From Symsagittifera roscoffensis (lineage: Eukaryota > Xenacoelomorpha > Acoela > Convolutidae): DNA of 64,000 nt. Each line of letters starts with the position of its first letter. The first letter of the stretch is position 1. The notes beneath the pieces were generated by a model. The model worked only from the letters and a program-made list of their open reading frames with translations. It was not told where the DNA came from and ran no database searches. Positions 33,760 to 46,764 of the stretch are shown in pieces. The stretch lies in NCBI RefSeq assembly GCF_963678635.1, contig NC_087064.1, positions 23,112,509 through 23,176,508 on the forward strand, given 5' to 3'. Both the position numbers and the translations under genes were made by a program.

Positions 33760-36310
33760 TTTGGCAACGTTACAGCCTCGTATCGTTTTGAGTTTTGTTC
33801 TCCAATCAATATGCTTCTGACTCTAAAGGTTGCATTACATCCAATCGTACTTGCCAGCTAGGAAGGCTGGGTTTTACATCTGCATTGGCATTATGGACTT
33901 TTGTCTTGGGAGAATGACCAGGGTTGGAGGCTCCACTGTTGAAATCGCATGTGGTAACTGCACATCAAGAAAAATTTTACTGTTCTTCCACTTTACTTTT
34001 TCTTGCGTAACCGCTTCTGTTTACCTCCCTTTTTTGATTTTTTTTAATTTCTTTCAAATGATTATAGTGATTCTTCTGCTTTTTTTTATTTATTCGTCTG
34101 CAATCACAAAAAATATTCCGTGAAAGTTTCTTTTGTCTGTGTGTTGTCTATGTTGTCTATTTTAAATTGATTTGAATTTTGGTTGTTTGTCGACTTGAAC
34201 AAATCGGGTTTTAGAGCTAAACGTTAGACTTTGTTCCAAAGTGTTTTCTTTCAAAGTATTTTTTTTTGGTCTTACTTGGCAATCTTGCAAAATATCCGGC
34301 ATCAGTTCAAGTTTTGTTGAGATTTTTCATAAGATTTCTTAGGTTGTCAGCTGAAATAGCAAAATATTTCCTTTGCGAAGGCTCATACACGCAATTTATC
34401 AAAAACGAAAACTTACGACCACCTGAGAAAAAAGTTTATTTGATCACCTATCATTCCAGTTCGAAGATGTCTAGCCCGTTTTTTCTGGTTTTTTCCAATT
34501 TATTTTGACACTGCTTCTTTTCTGGTTGTGTTGGTCTTTATTGATCATTCCGACTTCTTGAGATTGTTATGAAGTTATGCTAGTTCTATCAATTCACAGT
34601 TCTTAACACAAATTTCTAGATGATTTTAATATCTAACTTAATTTTTTTGTCATAATCAAGAATTGCAGCGCAGCCAAAATACGCCATCAATTGTTCATCA
34701 AAGAGTTTGCTTCTGATTTTGCTTCTTGATTTGGTAAGGTTATAGCCTTGTATCATTTTGAGCTTTGTTTTCAATCAAAGTAAAATAATTAAATGCTTCT
34801 CACTCCAAAGGTCGCATTACATCCAACGGTACTTGCCATCAAGGATGGCTGGGTTTCTACGTCTACATTGTCGTTGTGACTTTTGTCGTGGGAGAATGGC
34901 TAGGGTTGGATATTTTGCTGTTGAAATCGCATATGGTAACTGCGCATTAAGAAAAATTCCCCTTTACTTAATTTTGCCTAACCACTTCTGTTTACCTCCC
35001 TTTTTTTCATTTTTTGATTTCCTTCAAATTGTTATGGTGAACCGTATTCTCTTTTTTACTTTTTCGTCTTCATTGTCAAAAATTGTTTCGGTAAAATTTT
35101 TGGTTTTTCATTTCAAGTTGACTCCAATTTTTTTATTTGTCAATTTGAATGAATTAGGTTTTAAACCTTAACGTTATACTTTGTTCTAAATTATTTTCTA
35201 TCGAAGTATTTTTTTTGTCTTATTTGACAATCGTGCCTTTTATTTGGCATCAGTTCATGTTTTGTTAAGATTTTTTTCAAAAAAATTTCTTCCGTAGTTA
35301 GTTGCATTTGCATAAACTTTGCTTTGCGAAATCTCATACTTGCAATCTATCAAGAACGAGCCATTACGGCCACGTGAGAAAAAGAAGTGTATTTGATCAC
35401 CCTAGCCTTTGTTGATCGAAAAGCTATGATCCCAGTTCGATGATGTCTAGCCCATTTTTTTTGGGTTCTCTCCCATTTATTTTGAAAGTGCTTTTTGAAT
35501 GGTTGTGTTGGTTTTTCGATCAGTCCGAATTGTTGAGATTTACAAGAAGTTTGGCTTGTTCTGAAATTTCTCAGAACACGAATTTTTACTGAGTTTGACG
35601 GTAAACTTGATAATTGTTACTATGATGTTCACCGAATTGTTTGTTTCTGGTTTTGCATCTTCATTCGGTAACGTTACAGCCTCGTACCGTTTTAAACTTT
35701 TTTTCTCCAATCATTGGAAAATATTTAAATGCTTCTGACTCTAAAGGTCGCATTACACCGAACGGTACTTGCCAGCAAGGACGGCTGGGTTTCTACGTCT
35801 GCATCGGCGCGTGAATTTTGTCTTGGGAGTGGCTAGGGTTGGAGGTTCCACTGTTGAAATCGCATACAGTAACTGCACATCAAGAATAATTGTACTGTTC
35901 TTCCCCTTTACTTATTTTTGCATAACCGCTTCTGTTTAACTCGCTTTTTTTGAGTTTTTTTTTCATTTTTGGATTTCCTTTAAATTATTTTAGCGAAATT
36001 GTTTTTTAATTTTCGTCTGCAATGACAAAACTATTCCATTAAAATTTCTTTTGTCTGTGTGTTGTCCATTTTTTTTTCGATTGACTCCAATTCTTTTGTT
36101 TGTCGACTTGAACGAATCGGGTTTTAGACCTGCATGTTATACTTTGTTCTAAAGTGTCTTCTTTCGAAGTATGTTTTTTGTCTTACTTGGCGATCTTGCA
36201 ATTTATCCGGCAACAATTCATGTTTTGCTAAGAGTTTTTAAATAAGATTTCTGATTGGTCAGGTATTTTTTGTTAGCTCTTTTCATTTCAGTAGGCCATT
36301 TTTGGCTGTT
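33760..36310. repeat. Three tandem units of module Y (about 0.95 kb each)
   Basis: Units begin at ~33760, ~34730 and ~35664 with the shared phrase 'acgttacagcctcgta' (the middle one diverged). Each contains a block of ~150 bases that reads SDSKGRITSNGTCQQGRLGF then YVCIGV-type hydrophobic sequence on the plus strand in the third unit (35734-35886, one base lost). The second unit reads SHSKGRITSNGTCHQGWLGF. The first has stops. The third unit is truncated and is followed by module X. Confidence 0.75.
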
Positions 36311-36465
36311 TTATGCCTCTCAATTTTACTTGCCTACTCTGTTTCTCTATGATTTGTTGTTTTAGCGTCTGTTCCCAGATATTACCGAAAAAACCGATGT
36401 CTTTTCTCTTTTAATAAGTTTCTTATCTTAAATTCATTTCTTCTCCCAAATCAAAAACTTTGACT

Positions 36466-36900
36466 TATTTTGATTTTGTTTTCAATTCTCATGCAAACTT
36501 GTTGGTTTCTGTTGGTTTTGATTCTCTTGCAAATAGGTTGCCTCATCCCGCCAAGTACTTGTCTTAAGAGCAGTTAACAACAGCATCTGAGTTATACTTG
36601 TAAAAGCTGCTTTCAACAATAGCTCCCAGCTTTGAAATTAACGTTTGCCTATTTTATTTCAGGGCAGCTGCTAATTTTTGCTCAAAGATACTTTTTTTAT
36701 GTGCTCTATTGTTTCGCCAAATTAAAAGTATCTACCCAAATTAAAAACAAAAATCTTGATGAAGGAAAATTTTCTTGCATCGCAATTAATTACATAAGCA
36801 GAATCAATTTTATGATGATTGTCGTCATCGATCGCTATAATGAGTTATCAGCCCAATCTTTTCAATCCCCTGTTTCTTCAGGCCAGTAAAATTGTTCATA
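36466..36900. repeat. Dispersed repeat module X, copy 2
   Basis: Matches 17521-18000 (gttgcctcatcccgccaag, acttgtcttaagagcagtta). Here it follows the Y units, whereas at 17.5 kb it precedes one. Confidence 0.6.
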
Positions 36901-37468
36901 TGCTGATTGGAAACTTTTGTTATCAAACTCAAATTGTTCACAAGTTTCAAGTTTCATTGATCAAGTTGAGCTTTTCCTTCATGAATGCTTGACTTACCAC
37001 TATTTGATTTGTCAGGTACTTTTTTGTTAGTTCCTTTTCAATCAGTAAGCCGTTTTCAAATAGAAGTTTTTTTGTCAACCCAGAGTTTCAAGAGATTCTT
37101 TTGAAGCTTCAGTCATTTGCCTTTTTTGTGTTTTTTTTAACCCAGCTTTTTGTCATTTTCATGTCTCTCAGTTTTGTTTGCCCATCTTGTATTTCTTTGA
37201 TATATATTTTTAAAGCCTGGTCTCAGATATTACCCAAGAAACGGCGTTTTTCCTGTTTCAAAATGTGCGTCTGTGTTAGTTCGCGCTCTCGATGAACCGT
37301 CAGAGCTTGGAGTTTTTTCCCGCCTCATGCTTGAATTCTAATTGGAACTGCCCTAGTTTTCTAGTTACCTAGCAATTAATTTTTCCGGTCCCTAAAATTA
37401 TGCAGCCATTTTGAAACTCAGTGATGATCTAGAACTATTAAAAAAAATTCCTCCTTAATAAACTCTTT

Positions 37469-37779
37469 AGTATATCTTTAGAAAAAAGCAACCAGAATTT
37501 TCCTGTGTAAAAATTCCTGAAAAAAAGCGTGAAATATACAATTAAAAAAGTTCACCCTTGATTGCTGAAAAATTCAGTTTTCTTTTTTTTCAGTGTTTTG
37601 ATGGCACAGGCAAAATTCAATTGACGAATTTTCCCGTGCCAGCAAAACATTCAGAAAAAAAGAAAATTGAATTTTTCAGCAATCAAGGGTGAACTTTTTT
37701 TAATTGTATATTTCACGCTTTTTTTTCAGGAATTTTTTACACAGGAAAATTCTGGTTGCTTTTTTCTAAAGATATACTC
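37469..37779. mobile_element. Foldback / palindromic element
   Basis: Left arm agtatatctttagaaaaaag... and right arm ...cttttttctaaagatatact are inverted over about 150 bases each and meet at a loop near 37619-37625 (caattga). Shared inner words include aagttcacccttgattgctg and its reverse complement. There is no coding frame. The flanks (ctctt versus ctatt) give no convincing target duplication. It is best read as a foldback or palindromic non-autonomous element. Confidence 0.8.
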
Positions 37780-37797
37780 TATTCCACTTAAAGAAAT

Positions 37798-38425
37798 TTG
37801 GTTTTTAAGGTGCGTTTTTTTTCATTGTTGGAGCATCACAGACTAAGTGCTTGTTGGGGCTTATTTCACAGTTCAATTTTACTGACAAGTGTATACAAAG
37901 ATTTCGCTGTTTTTTGTTCGAAACCTTCAAAAAGCTTCGGTATAACCCTATTTTTTCCACTACTGCCCGCAATTTTGAACCTCTTACTTTACGACCAGCT
38001 TCCTTAAGGCTGAAGAGAATTGTTTTCAACCATTCCAGGTGTTCTACATATTTTTTTACTAACGGTGTCCATGTCATATAGCTAGACCAATGCATAATCT
38101 TTTGATATTCCTGTGAGTGTTAACTCCATTAAAGTTGGGAAATCTTCGGGCGCTGTTCCAAATACAACTGATAGTCGTTTCCATTTCTGGAGATTTTTTT
38201 CGTTGAAAGCTGTATTTTCTTAATGTTTCTATCCAGAGCCATTGGAAAGTATCACGAGGAGAGCCCATATGGTTGATATCTTCTATAATTCTAGGTAAGG
38301 CCAATTCTAAATAGCCAACAAATGGTCTGTAGAATATTTCTTTATTCTTCACCAGTATAGACCAGTATAGATGGCGCTGCTCAGTTTGTTTGGGTTGGCC
38401 CAAGTCTTCCAATTTTTTTCCTAAT
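37798..38425 (-). pseudogene. Ty3/gypsy-like reverse transcriptase remnant
   Basis: Minus-strand pieces in order: VKNKEIFYRPFVGY then LALPRIIEDINHMG (the 'VDYRxLN...YPLPRI' region); ENTAFNEKNLQKWKRLSVVF then GTAPEDFPTLMELTLTGI (the 'KTAF...RLPFGL-NAPATFQ-LM' region); ALV and, after a stop, LYD at the YLDD box; then VEHLEWLKTILFSLKEAGRK with VRGSKLRAV. This order is the palm and thumb of Ty3/gypsy RT. The frame changes at least twice and the YLDD box is broken. RNase H and integrase are absent, since the sequence ends at the foldback. It is an inactive relic. Confidence 0.75.
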
Positions 38426-38439
38426 TTTCAAAACCTTCT

Positions 38440-39670
38440 TCGTGGCTTTATTTTCTTTCAAAGCTGAAGAACAACTAAGCCCGCAGAAGTTTTTCTGCTT
38501 CGGCGTTTACTTTGATCTTGGGTTTTCTTATCGGAAAAACCCAGGATGGCTGATCTGCAAGAAAATCTTTGGCTATGTCCCTCAAACATTGTCTGTAATC
38601 GCTTCTTTTATTCGGGTAATTGCTCAACACCATTTGACATTGCGTGCTACCTAGCTGCAAAAGTAAAGGATGCTTAGGCCAAGAAATTTTTAACAGAAAT
38701 CTGATTTCTCAAATTGGCATAATGAGCCCTTTCTGGTAATTTTCTGGTAATTTTTAATGGCTTCATCTCCTAAATTGAGAATTTACCGAACATTTTTGCT
38801 TTCGGCTACGCCTATCAGTGACGCAGCTACCGCTGAATCTGTTATATTTTTGAATTCTTCTATCTCTTCAAATAGAATTTTGACAATTTTCCTGCTATTG
38901 AGGACAATTTCGATCAGATTTTTTTTATATCCGAGAAAATTTTTATCAGTTTGATCTGCTGAAACTGCTGAAAAACTATGAGTCCCGTCTGCTGTTTAAG
39001 CTGATAAAGGTAACACTATCTGGCTAATTGTAAGGCAATTTCGACCCATTTTAAAAACGGTTTCTTGTTCATACTGAAATCGAAACCCAACGGGCAAAAC
39101 AAACAGTTTTCTGCTCTTATCAAAAAATCTTGGGTGATTTTTTATAATTTCGTCTCATTTACATTTTAAGGATGTCCACAGTGCTCATTTTGACATCGCT
39201 GCGTTGTAAGCCGCTATTGATTTAAATTTATTCGTTTTTATGTTTCCCGGATTTCGTTTCTTGAGTGAAATTCTATTTCCACCGTCTGACCTAAATTTTT
39301 GTCGAATTGTAGTTCAAAATTTATTTTTTTTTGGTTTTGTTACCTGGGCGCGTTCTTTTAGCGGTGGTGATTTCAGTCCCTTTCTCCCGGGCAATTTTGT
39401 TCAATGTCAGTAGAGCTCCAACACGTGGAGCGGTTTCGACGGTTCTTTGTCCAACGAAATTTTCCTCCCTACATTGCTGCTTCTCCGACCGTTAGTGCCC
39501 TGGGATATTTTTTCCTCATGCACCGAAATTTGTTGATTAGGTCTCTTTTTTGAGTCTCCAAGGGTATCTCTTTAGTCCTTTGTCTGGCTGTTGCCCATGA
39601 TGTTTGTTCTTTCTCTACCACAGCGTTCAGTACAAGTGATCGCTCTAAAGCGTTCAGTATATGTCCCATG
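38440..39670 (-). pseudogene. Probable gag/upstream part of the Ty3/gypsy-like relic
   Basis: This lies upstream of the RT on the same strand. Broken frames read DFLADQPSWVFPIRKPKIKV (38475-38660), NFLGYKKNLIEIVLNSRKIV with EEIEEFKNITDSAVAASLIG (~38760-38960), and LINKFRCMRKKYPRALTVGE (39469-39669). They are charged and helical, as gag proteins are, but no CCHC knuckle or protease motif was seen. The assignment rests mainly on position and orientation. The plus-strand frames here are shadows. Confidence 0.4.
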
Positions 39671-39699
39671 TTCCTGAGTTCAAGTTTGACTTTCTTGTG

Positions 39700-40380
39700 A
39701 TTAATTGTTTATTGTTTCAAGGAAAGCTCGATGCGCTAGGTGATTTTATATCCTGGGACTTTTGAGGCATTCTTTCAGAGCCAATTGCAACAAAACACTC
39801 AAAACTTGGTCAATTTTTCACCTGCTAGCTGACCGCCGAAGAACAGTGGTTCTTCAATGTAATGGCTTTAAAAAATTCTAACGGTTTCATCAGAACTACT
39901 TTGTGTAGATTTTGGTAGTGTACAAAAAAATTCGATTGCTAACTTTTGCCGTCTTAACACGGAGTTTTGAAGCTGTTTATAAACTTCGTTTGAATGTACG
40001 GTACGTTTCCGGTTTTGCAGCTTTAATGGGATTAAAATGCTTTCGAAGTAGTTAGTACTGGTGAAAAGTTCTTATTATAACATTTCCAAGACTGAATTTT
40101 TTGAAAAAGCGGTAGCCCTACTTGACTACTACTCTTTAAAAAAATTATTCATTGAATCCGGTCAATGAAAATTATTTTCTGTATTTTGCCTGCTGAAAAC
40201 AACCTGATTATGTTTAAAAGCTCCATCCAGGTACAATTTATCCGTTTAGAGGTCTGAAATATACCACTTTCAATAAAAACGCGGTGGTAAAATGTATACC
40301 TTCTGGAAACGCAATATTGCCTCAATTACTCTGATTTTACAATTTGAAGAATAAACACAAACCGAACTCCTTCAAAAACT
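39700..40380. other. Nothing recognised
   Basis: No coding signature, repeat or TIR was seen in this stretch. Confidence 0.4.
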
Positions 40381-40439
40381 CCTAATTGACGGCCTTTCCT
40401 TCTTTCTTCCCAAATTTGATATTTTCCGGCGTAATAGTG

Positions 40440-40930
40440 TTTTTTATTCAAGTTTGTGTTGTATCACATGTGGTGCGGAGCTCCGCTTCTTCTCTTTCTA
40501 GGTTTTACCTTATTTTTTTTGTTTTTCTTCGATTTTTTCGATTTCGGTTTAAGTTTTGTTGGTTTAGTTTCCGAATTTTTTCCAATGTACAGTTACATCG
40601 CTTACGACAATTCCATTAACAGAGGGATGCACGCTTCAAAAAAATCTTACTTCATCATCAAACATGAAATAACAGTTTCTTTTATATAAAAGTTTTCGTC
40701 TAAAATGTTCATCTTTCTTACTTGCAAACTTATTATTCAAATGTCTGGTATGCTTGACTAGAATTAACTTCTACCGAGACATACGAAAATTTAAATGTTG
40801 GTAGACTTAGTTATTTAACTTTTCATTTTTTCGACTAATGTTGTTCAAATTTGTGTTGTATCACAACTGGTGCGGAGCTCCGCTTCGCCTCTTTCTAGGT
40901 TTCATCTTAATTTTTTTGTTTTTCTTTGAT
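40440..40930. repeat. Direct repeat with gcggagctccgc palindrome (two copies)
   Basis: The phrase gtgttgtatcaca..tggtgcggagctccgcttc...cctctttctaggttt occurs at ~40452-40506 and ~40854-40906. Both contain the perfect 12-base palindrome gcggagctccgc. The hydrophobic frames here come from T-rich DNA. Confidence 0.65.
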
Positions 40931-41149
40931 CTTTTTTTGTGCGTTTTTCGTAATCGTGTTTTTTTTTCTCGTCAGCTTATGATCAACTTGAATTTTTTTA
41001 AACTTTTGCTATTTTCAAAAACTGCATTTTTTTCAAGAATGTTTTCATCCACTTTACCATTAAAAGGTTACAAAAGAAACTGTTTTTTTTGCTCACCACT
41101 ACATAGGAATCAAAAGCTTTATGCAATCTTTGAAACCTTGTTATTTAAG

Positions 41150-44100
41150 TAGTCGTAAAGTTTTCTTTTTATAGGTTAACTAGCGACAAGATGTAAATTA
41201 AAAGTTGGTTGTAGCAATGCTACGTCTTTGTTTTTGAAACGTTTTAATTTGGATCAACCTCAGAAAACTTCAACCATGTGTGTCGCTCTTATGTGCACAG
41301 TTTTCAGAATCACTCAGCGTTTTTGCAATCTCAATTTCTGCATTGAAATACAATTCCAAGATATGGTTGCATCAAAATTTTGTCGATCAATGAAAACAAT
41401 CGATCTTTTTGCTTTGACAATGATGTTTTTGATAAAAAGTTGTTATGGATATCATCTTTGATAGTTTTTTTGTTTTTATGTGCTCGTTGCTTAATTTTCT
41501 TTTGTTTCAAAAGTCTACATTTTTTGCATTTATAACCTCGGTGATCTTTTGACTAGTCTTCACATAAATTTCAACATCATTGGTTTTTTTGTTATCACTT
41601 GACATTATTGAAATTAAATTTTTTTAAAACGGAATGGGTTTTACTTGTAATTCATCCTGCATACTATCTAAAACAATGTGAATTTACAATAGACAGTGCA
41701 AATAATGTCAGGTGCAAAAAAAGTAGAAGTTAATGCTTCCGGCGTTGATTTCAGAATGATCAAGAAGAAAACTGGACGTGAGAATGTTTTCCGAGCTGGT
41801 TCATTTTTGACTGGTTGTCATGAATGTTTTTAATCACTAAAAACAACTTGCAGTACATGGCAGAAAAAATTTGAAATCCATTCCAAAACTTTTTGATTTT
41901 GCTTGAAATGTTCTTGTTTACCATTCCTATAAATGTGACATGAAAAACATAATTTAATTGACTCCTTTCAAGGCGTTTGCTTTCGTTTTTTTAATGTTCA
42001 GTGTTGTTGTCAGTTCAGAGAAGTGATTAATTATGAAAGAGTTAGGTTCAACTAGGTTAAGTACCAGCCTTGGACTTTTTCAGAAAGGAATGGAGTCTGC
42101 GTTTCCCTATAAGTTCTTGTCTGTGATATTTTTGCTTTCAAGACTTCCTGTGCTAAGCTTATCTGATCGTTAGGTGCTTGTAAAGTGTCGACATTCTTCT
42201 GATGCACAGAATTATTTCATTTATATTCACTTTGCAGGTTTTTTTCTCAAGTTTGTTTTTGCTGAAAAACCCGTGTAATAGCGTTTCTATAAAAGAGTTT
42301 TAAACAAGGTTTGTAGTTTTCTATCTTGCTTCCTTATTTTTCTGTTTACGCTCAAAACGTTGAAAATACGATAAACCTCGGAAATCTTCAATCAGATAGG
42401 TCGCTCTTTTTTTCACAATTTTCAGAATTTTTCAGCTTTTTTAAAATCTCGAGTGCCACATTTGATTTTTGATTTCAAGATGTGTTCGCATCAAAATTTT
42501 ATATTCAATTCGAAACACTCATTATTTTGCTTTTGAGAATGTTGTTTCTGATAATCGTTTTTATGGAACTAGCCTCCGATAATTTTTTTACGTGTTTTTT
42601 TTTTAAAATGGCTACGGTTTCTGTATTTACATTATCTGTGATGTTTTTGCGAATTTGATAAAAAAAAACCTTCCGCTAAAACTCGTCATCAAAATACTCT
42701 TTGATATCATTGGTCATTAATGAAAATAAGTGTTCTTTTTTAAGCAAACTGCTATTGCCCGTAACTCATCTTGTATTCTACCTAAATCATTGTGAATTTA
42801 AATTGGACGAATCAAAGTAAGATGGCCAGCAAAAACATAAGCTTTTAATTCTGTTTTTGACTCAATGGAGTGATAAATTATGAAAAAGTTGGGTTAAAAT
42901 AGATCAAGTACTATCCTTGACTTTTTTAGAAATGAACATTTCTCTACAGTTTGATGTATGCGATAGCCTGTGGTAATTTTATTTAGTCGTTTTGCTTCGA
43001 ATTCGACGAAAATTTTCTGACACTTATATTGGCTTCATTCATCATTACTTTGCAAGTGATTCTTCTCGAGATTTTCGGTTAGACTCAAAAAGACTTGCAG
43101 TAGCGTTTCTGATATTAAAACTATATTAAAGTCTGTAAACTTTTATCAATTCGCCATTTTTATTTTTGTTCTCAAGCAATAGTCTCGCTGTAATTTTGAA
43201 CCGTTCTTAAAATGACGAAATGTTCTTCATAACTGGAGAATTTTGTTTTTCATAACAGTTGTTATGGAAATCGCGTTCGATATATTTATTGTTTTTATGT
43301 GTTTCGTTGCTTTTGTTTTTGTTTCAAAAAGCTTCAATATTTGCAAACTCACTCTCGGTGATCATTTTGCAAATTTTTAAATAGTTTTCACTGAAGGTCA
43401 TCATCAATGATTCTTTTTAAAATCCTTGGTCATTTTTGAAAGTAAGTAATTTGTTTTGAACCAAATTGCTTTTGCCTGTAACTACAAAAATACATCGTGC
43501 ATTGTTTGCATCGTGCATACTACAAAAATCAATGTAGTTTGATATATTAAATTCAACAGAGCAATATAAGGCCTGCACAAAAATCGAAAATATTGCCACG
43601 AGTATTGAATTTAGAACGATCAAGAACAGTACTGGTCCCGAGAGTTTTTCTGGGAGATCAAATTTTAACAAGTTGTCGTGAAGCCTATATATCAGTGAAA
43701 AGAAATTGCTGCAGCTAGTCAAAGAGTAAAACATAAAACAATAAAGTCCAAAGTTTTGACAGCTATATCGTTTTGCTTGAAAATTCTAAGCATTCGGTTC
43801 AACTTGGGATCAGATGGGTAAATAATTTGCTTTTAGGCTTAAAATTTCCTCTTTTTCTACCATAATGTATAACAGTCAAATTGTGATTTTTTGGCAATCA
43901 AAACTATTATGTTAATCTTCCTTACTTTTTGATTCTCCAAATTGACTTTTTTATCTCGTCCCGAGTGTCCACGCCCGTATACCGTATCATGAAACTTTTG
44001 TGTTGAGTTGTTATTGCATTCTACTCACAAACGCGCAAGTAGTCTTCTTTTTTTCTTCTTCGTCCAAATTTAATGACTGTGTTATCAATATCCAGAATTC

Positions 44101-46660
44101 TTTAAATATAATTCCCGCCATCCTGGATACTTTAAGTTTCACAAAAATTTTTTAAATCAAGATATGCGCTGCTCAGCTCTGTTTCTGTTTATTTGTTTTA
44201 TGTTTTTGTCGTGAAAAACTTTATTTAGTTCACTCCTAACCAGACATTGCTTTCATGTTTGTTATGTTCAGTGTGGTTGCCAGTTCACAGAAATATTAAA
44301 AAATGAAACAGATTGGTGTAAATAGGTCAAGTTTTCAAAATTATTGTTTTCAAAAGGGTTTTGAAATTGTGTTTCCTTACAATTTGATGTCTGTGATAAT
44401 CTTGCTATCAAAAACTTCCTGTGTTAAATTTATCAAGTCGTTAGGGGCTTGGATTGTGACAACAATTTTCGAATGCCAAGATTTGCTTCATTCATCATTA
44501 CTTTGCAAGTGTTCCCTCTTGAAATTCTTTTGTTTGACTCGAAAACACGCGCAGTGGCTTTATTGTTCTCGAGTCTGTAACAATTTTTTTGGTTTCTGTC
44601 GTAGAATCTATGACATTTTTTTCATTTCTTTCATTGTTCCATTTTTTCTGTACTCAACATTGCTACGTCTTATTTTTTAAAACATTCATAGTATGACAAA
44701 CTTTGGAAGCCTTCAACCTAGTGGGTGGCTCTTCTCTACCAGGTTGACAGAAGTGATAAATGATGAAACACTTTTGATTAACTAAGTCTTGTTTTGAATT
44801 TGACACTTTTCAGAAATTGGAATTTGCATTTCCCTACAGATTGATGTCTGTAATAGTGTTGCTAAGAAATACCTATTTTGGTAGAGTGGTCTAGACGTTG
44901 GGTGCTTGGTTTGTGATGATAAACTTCTGATATCTAGAATTGGTTCATCAGCCAATACTTTGCCGTTTCCTCTCGATATTCTTTTGTTTGACTCAAAAAG
45001 ACGTGCTGTAGCATTTTTGTCTTAGAATCTGTAGCAACTTTTGCTCATTTCAATCATTGCTCTATTTTTTTCTGCTTTCAAGCAATGCTTCTTCTTAACT
45101 TTTAAAACGTTTTTCATATGATAAACCGCGGAAACCTTCAACCAAGTGGGCTGCTCTTCTCTGCACACTTTCTAGCATTTTTGCATCTTTCGGAGTTTTT
45201 GTAGTCATGGGTACCGTATTTGAAATGTGATTTCAAAATGAGGTCGCATCAAAGTTTTATTGATAATTTAAAACATTCAACCCTTAATTTTGGCGAGTGT
45301 TTTTGTTGATAAATTATTGGGACCGTTTTCGATTATTTTTTCAAATGTTTTTTGTTGCTAATTTTCCCTTTCTTTTTAAATGGCTACAATTTAGGCAATT
45401 ACCTTCTCGGTGATTTTTTTGCGAATCTTTTATAGTTTTTCACTGAATTTTCATCATCTTTGATTCCGTTTACAATCATTTGTCATTATTGAATGTAGGT
45501 AATAATGGTTTTTTATGAATCAAATTGCTATTCTCTGTAACACAACTTGCATACTACCTAAATCAATGTGAATTTAATTTCGAGGTTGCAAATTAAGCTC
45601 CGCTGCAGAACTAGTTTGGAGCTTTTGCTTCTGACAATAAATTTACAATGATCAAGAAGAGTACTGGACCCGGGAATCTTTTTTGGGGGATCCATTTTTG
45701 ATCCATTTTTTCTGGGAGATACATCAATTCTGCTCTATTGCTGTTTACCTATCCTCTAATTTATGAAACAGTTTGGTTCAATTGTGTCAATTTTCGACCT
45801 TCACCATTTTCAGAAAGGAATAGAATTTGCGTTTCCATACAGTTTGATTTCTGTAACAGTCATGCTAAGAAAAACCTATTTTGGTAAAGTTATCTAGTCG
45901 ATATGGCTTGGATTTTGACGTCAAACTTCTGATATCTAGAAATGCTTCATTCGTCATTACTTTGCACGTGTTCCCTCTCGAGATTTTTTCGTTTGACTCG
46001 AAAAGACATGATGTAAAAGTTTTGAAAAATGTTTAAGCATTCCTATCGTTCCATTTTTTTCTGTGCTCAAGCAAAGCCAACTCCAACTTTTCAATTGTTC
46101 TTAATATGACAAGCCTCGGAAACTTTCAACCAAGTGAGTCGCCTTTCTCTCTAAAGTTTCTTGAATTTTTCAGCGTTTTTTCATATCGTTTATTAACTTT
46201 CAAGTTTCAAGATTTGGTCGCATTAAAATTTTCAATATCAATGATAACACTTGTTCCCTAAGTTTTGGGAAGTTTTTTTTATTAAAAACTTTTATGGAAA
46301 TAGCGTTCACTAATTTCTTTATTTCTTTCGTTGCTAAATTTTCTTTTCTTGTCAAATGGCTACAACTTCTGCAATTACATTGTCGGTGATCCTTTCGCCA
46401 AGTTTTAGTTATTTTTTAGCGAAATCTCTTCACCGTTGATTCCATTTTTATCCTTCGTCATGATTGAAAGTAAGTAATTTTTTCTAAACCAAATTGCGAT
46501 TACCGGTAACTCATCTTGCATACTAACTAAATAAATGAGAAGTTTATTTCAAAAGTGCAAATTAAGGTCGCCTGCAAAAAATGAAACCGTTATCTCTGGC
46601 ATTGGCTTTAGAGTGATCAAGAAGATTACTGGACTCGGAAAGGTTTAGTGGGTAGGGTAG
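41150..46660 (-). repeat. Tandem array of decayed LINE reverse transcriptase fragments
   Basis: Units of about 0.9-1.0 kb recur. On the minus strand four carry the 'GPVLFLIxVND' box of non-LTR RT: RPVFFLIILKSTPEALTSTF near 41756; SGPVLFLIVLN near 43616 within a 105-codon frame (43417-43734); GPVLFLIIVNLLSEAKA near 45651; and a similar block near 46615. Some retain a FA-D remnant after it (ALTSTFFAPDIIC). Other shared markers (tttccctacag-tttgatgtctgt) occur at ~42100, 42950, 44380, 44840 and 45840. All are full of frameshifts. A short related fragment is at ~11400-11460. Confidence 0.65.
43417..43734 (-). pseudogene. LINE RT fragment, longest open piece in the array
   Basis: A minus-strand frame of 105 codons. 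KFDLPEKLSGPVLFLIVLNS corresponds to the 'RQGSVLGPLLFLIYINDL' box, with the first residues altered, followed by SILVAIFSIFVQALYCSVEF. The usual FADD aspartates are not preserved. It is inactive. Confidence 0.55.
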
Positions 46661-46764
46661 TCTAGTTTTGACAGTGCCATTAGTTTCCAAATTTTGAACA
46701 ATTTGATCATCTTAACTTCCGTTAATTTTTTTTTGCGCGGCCTAATCTGTTTTTTTTTGCTATT

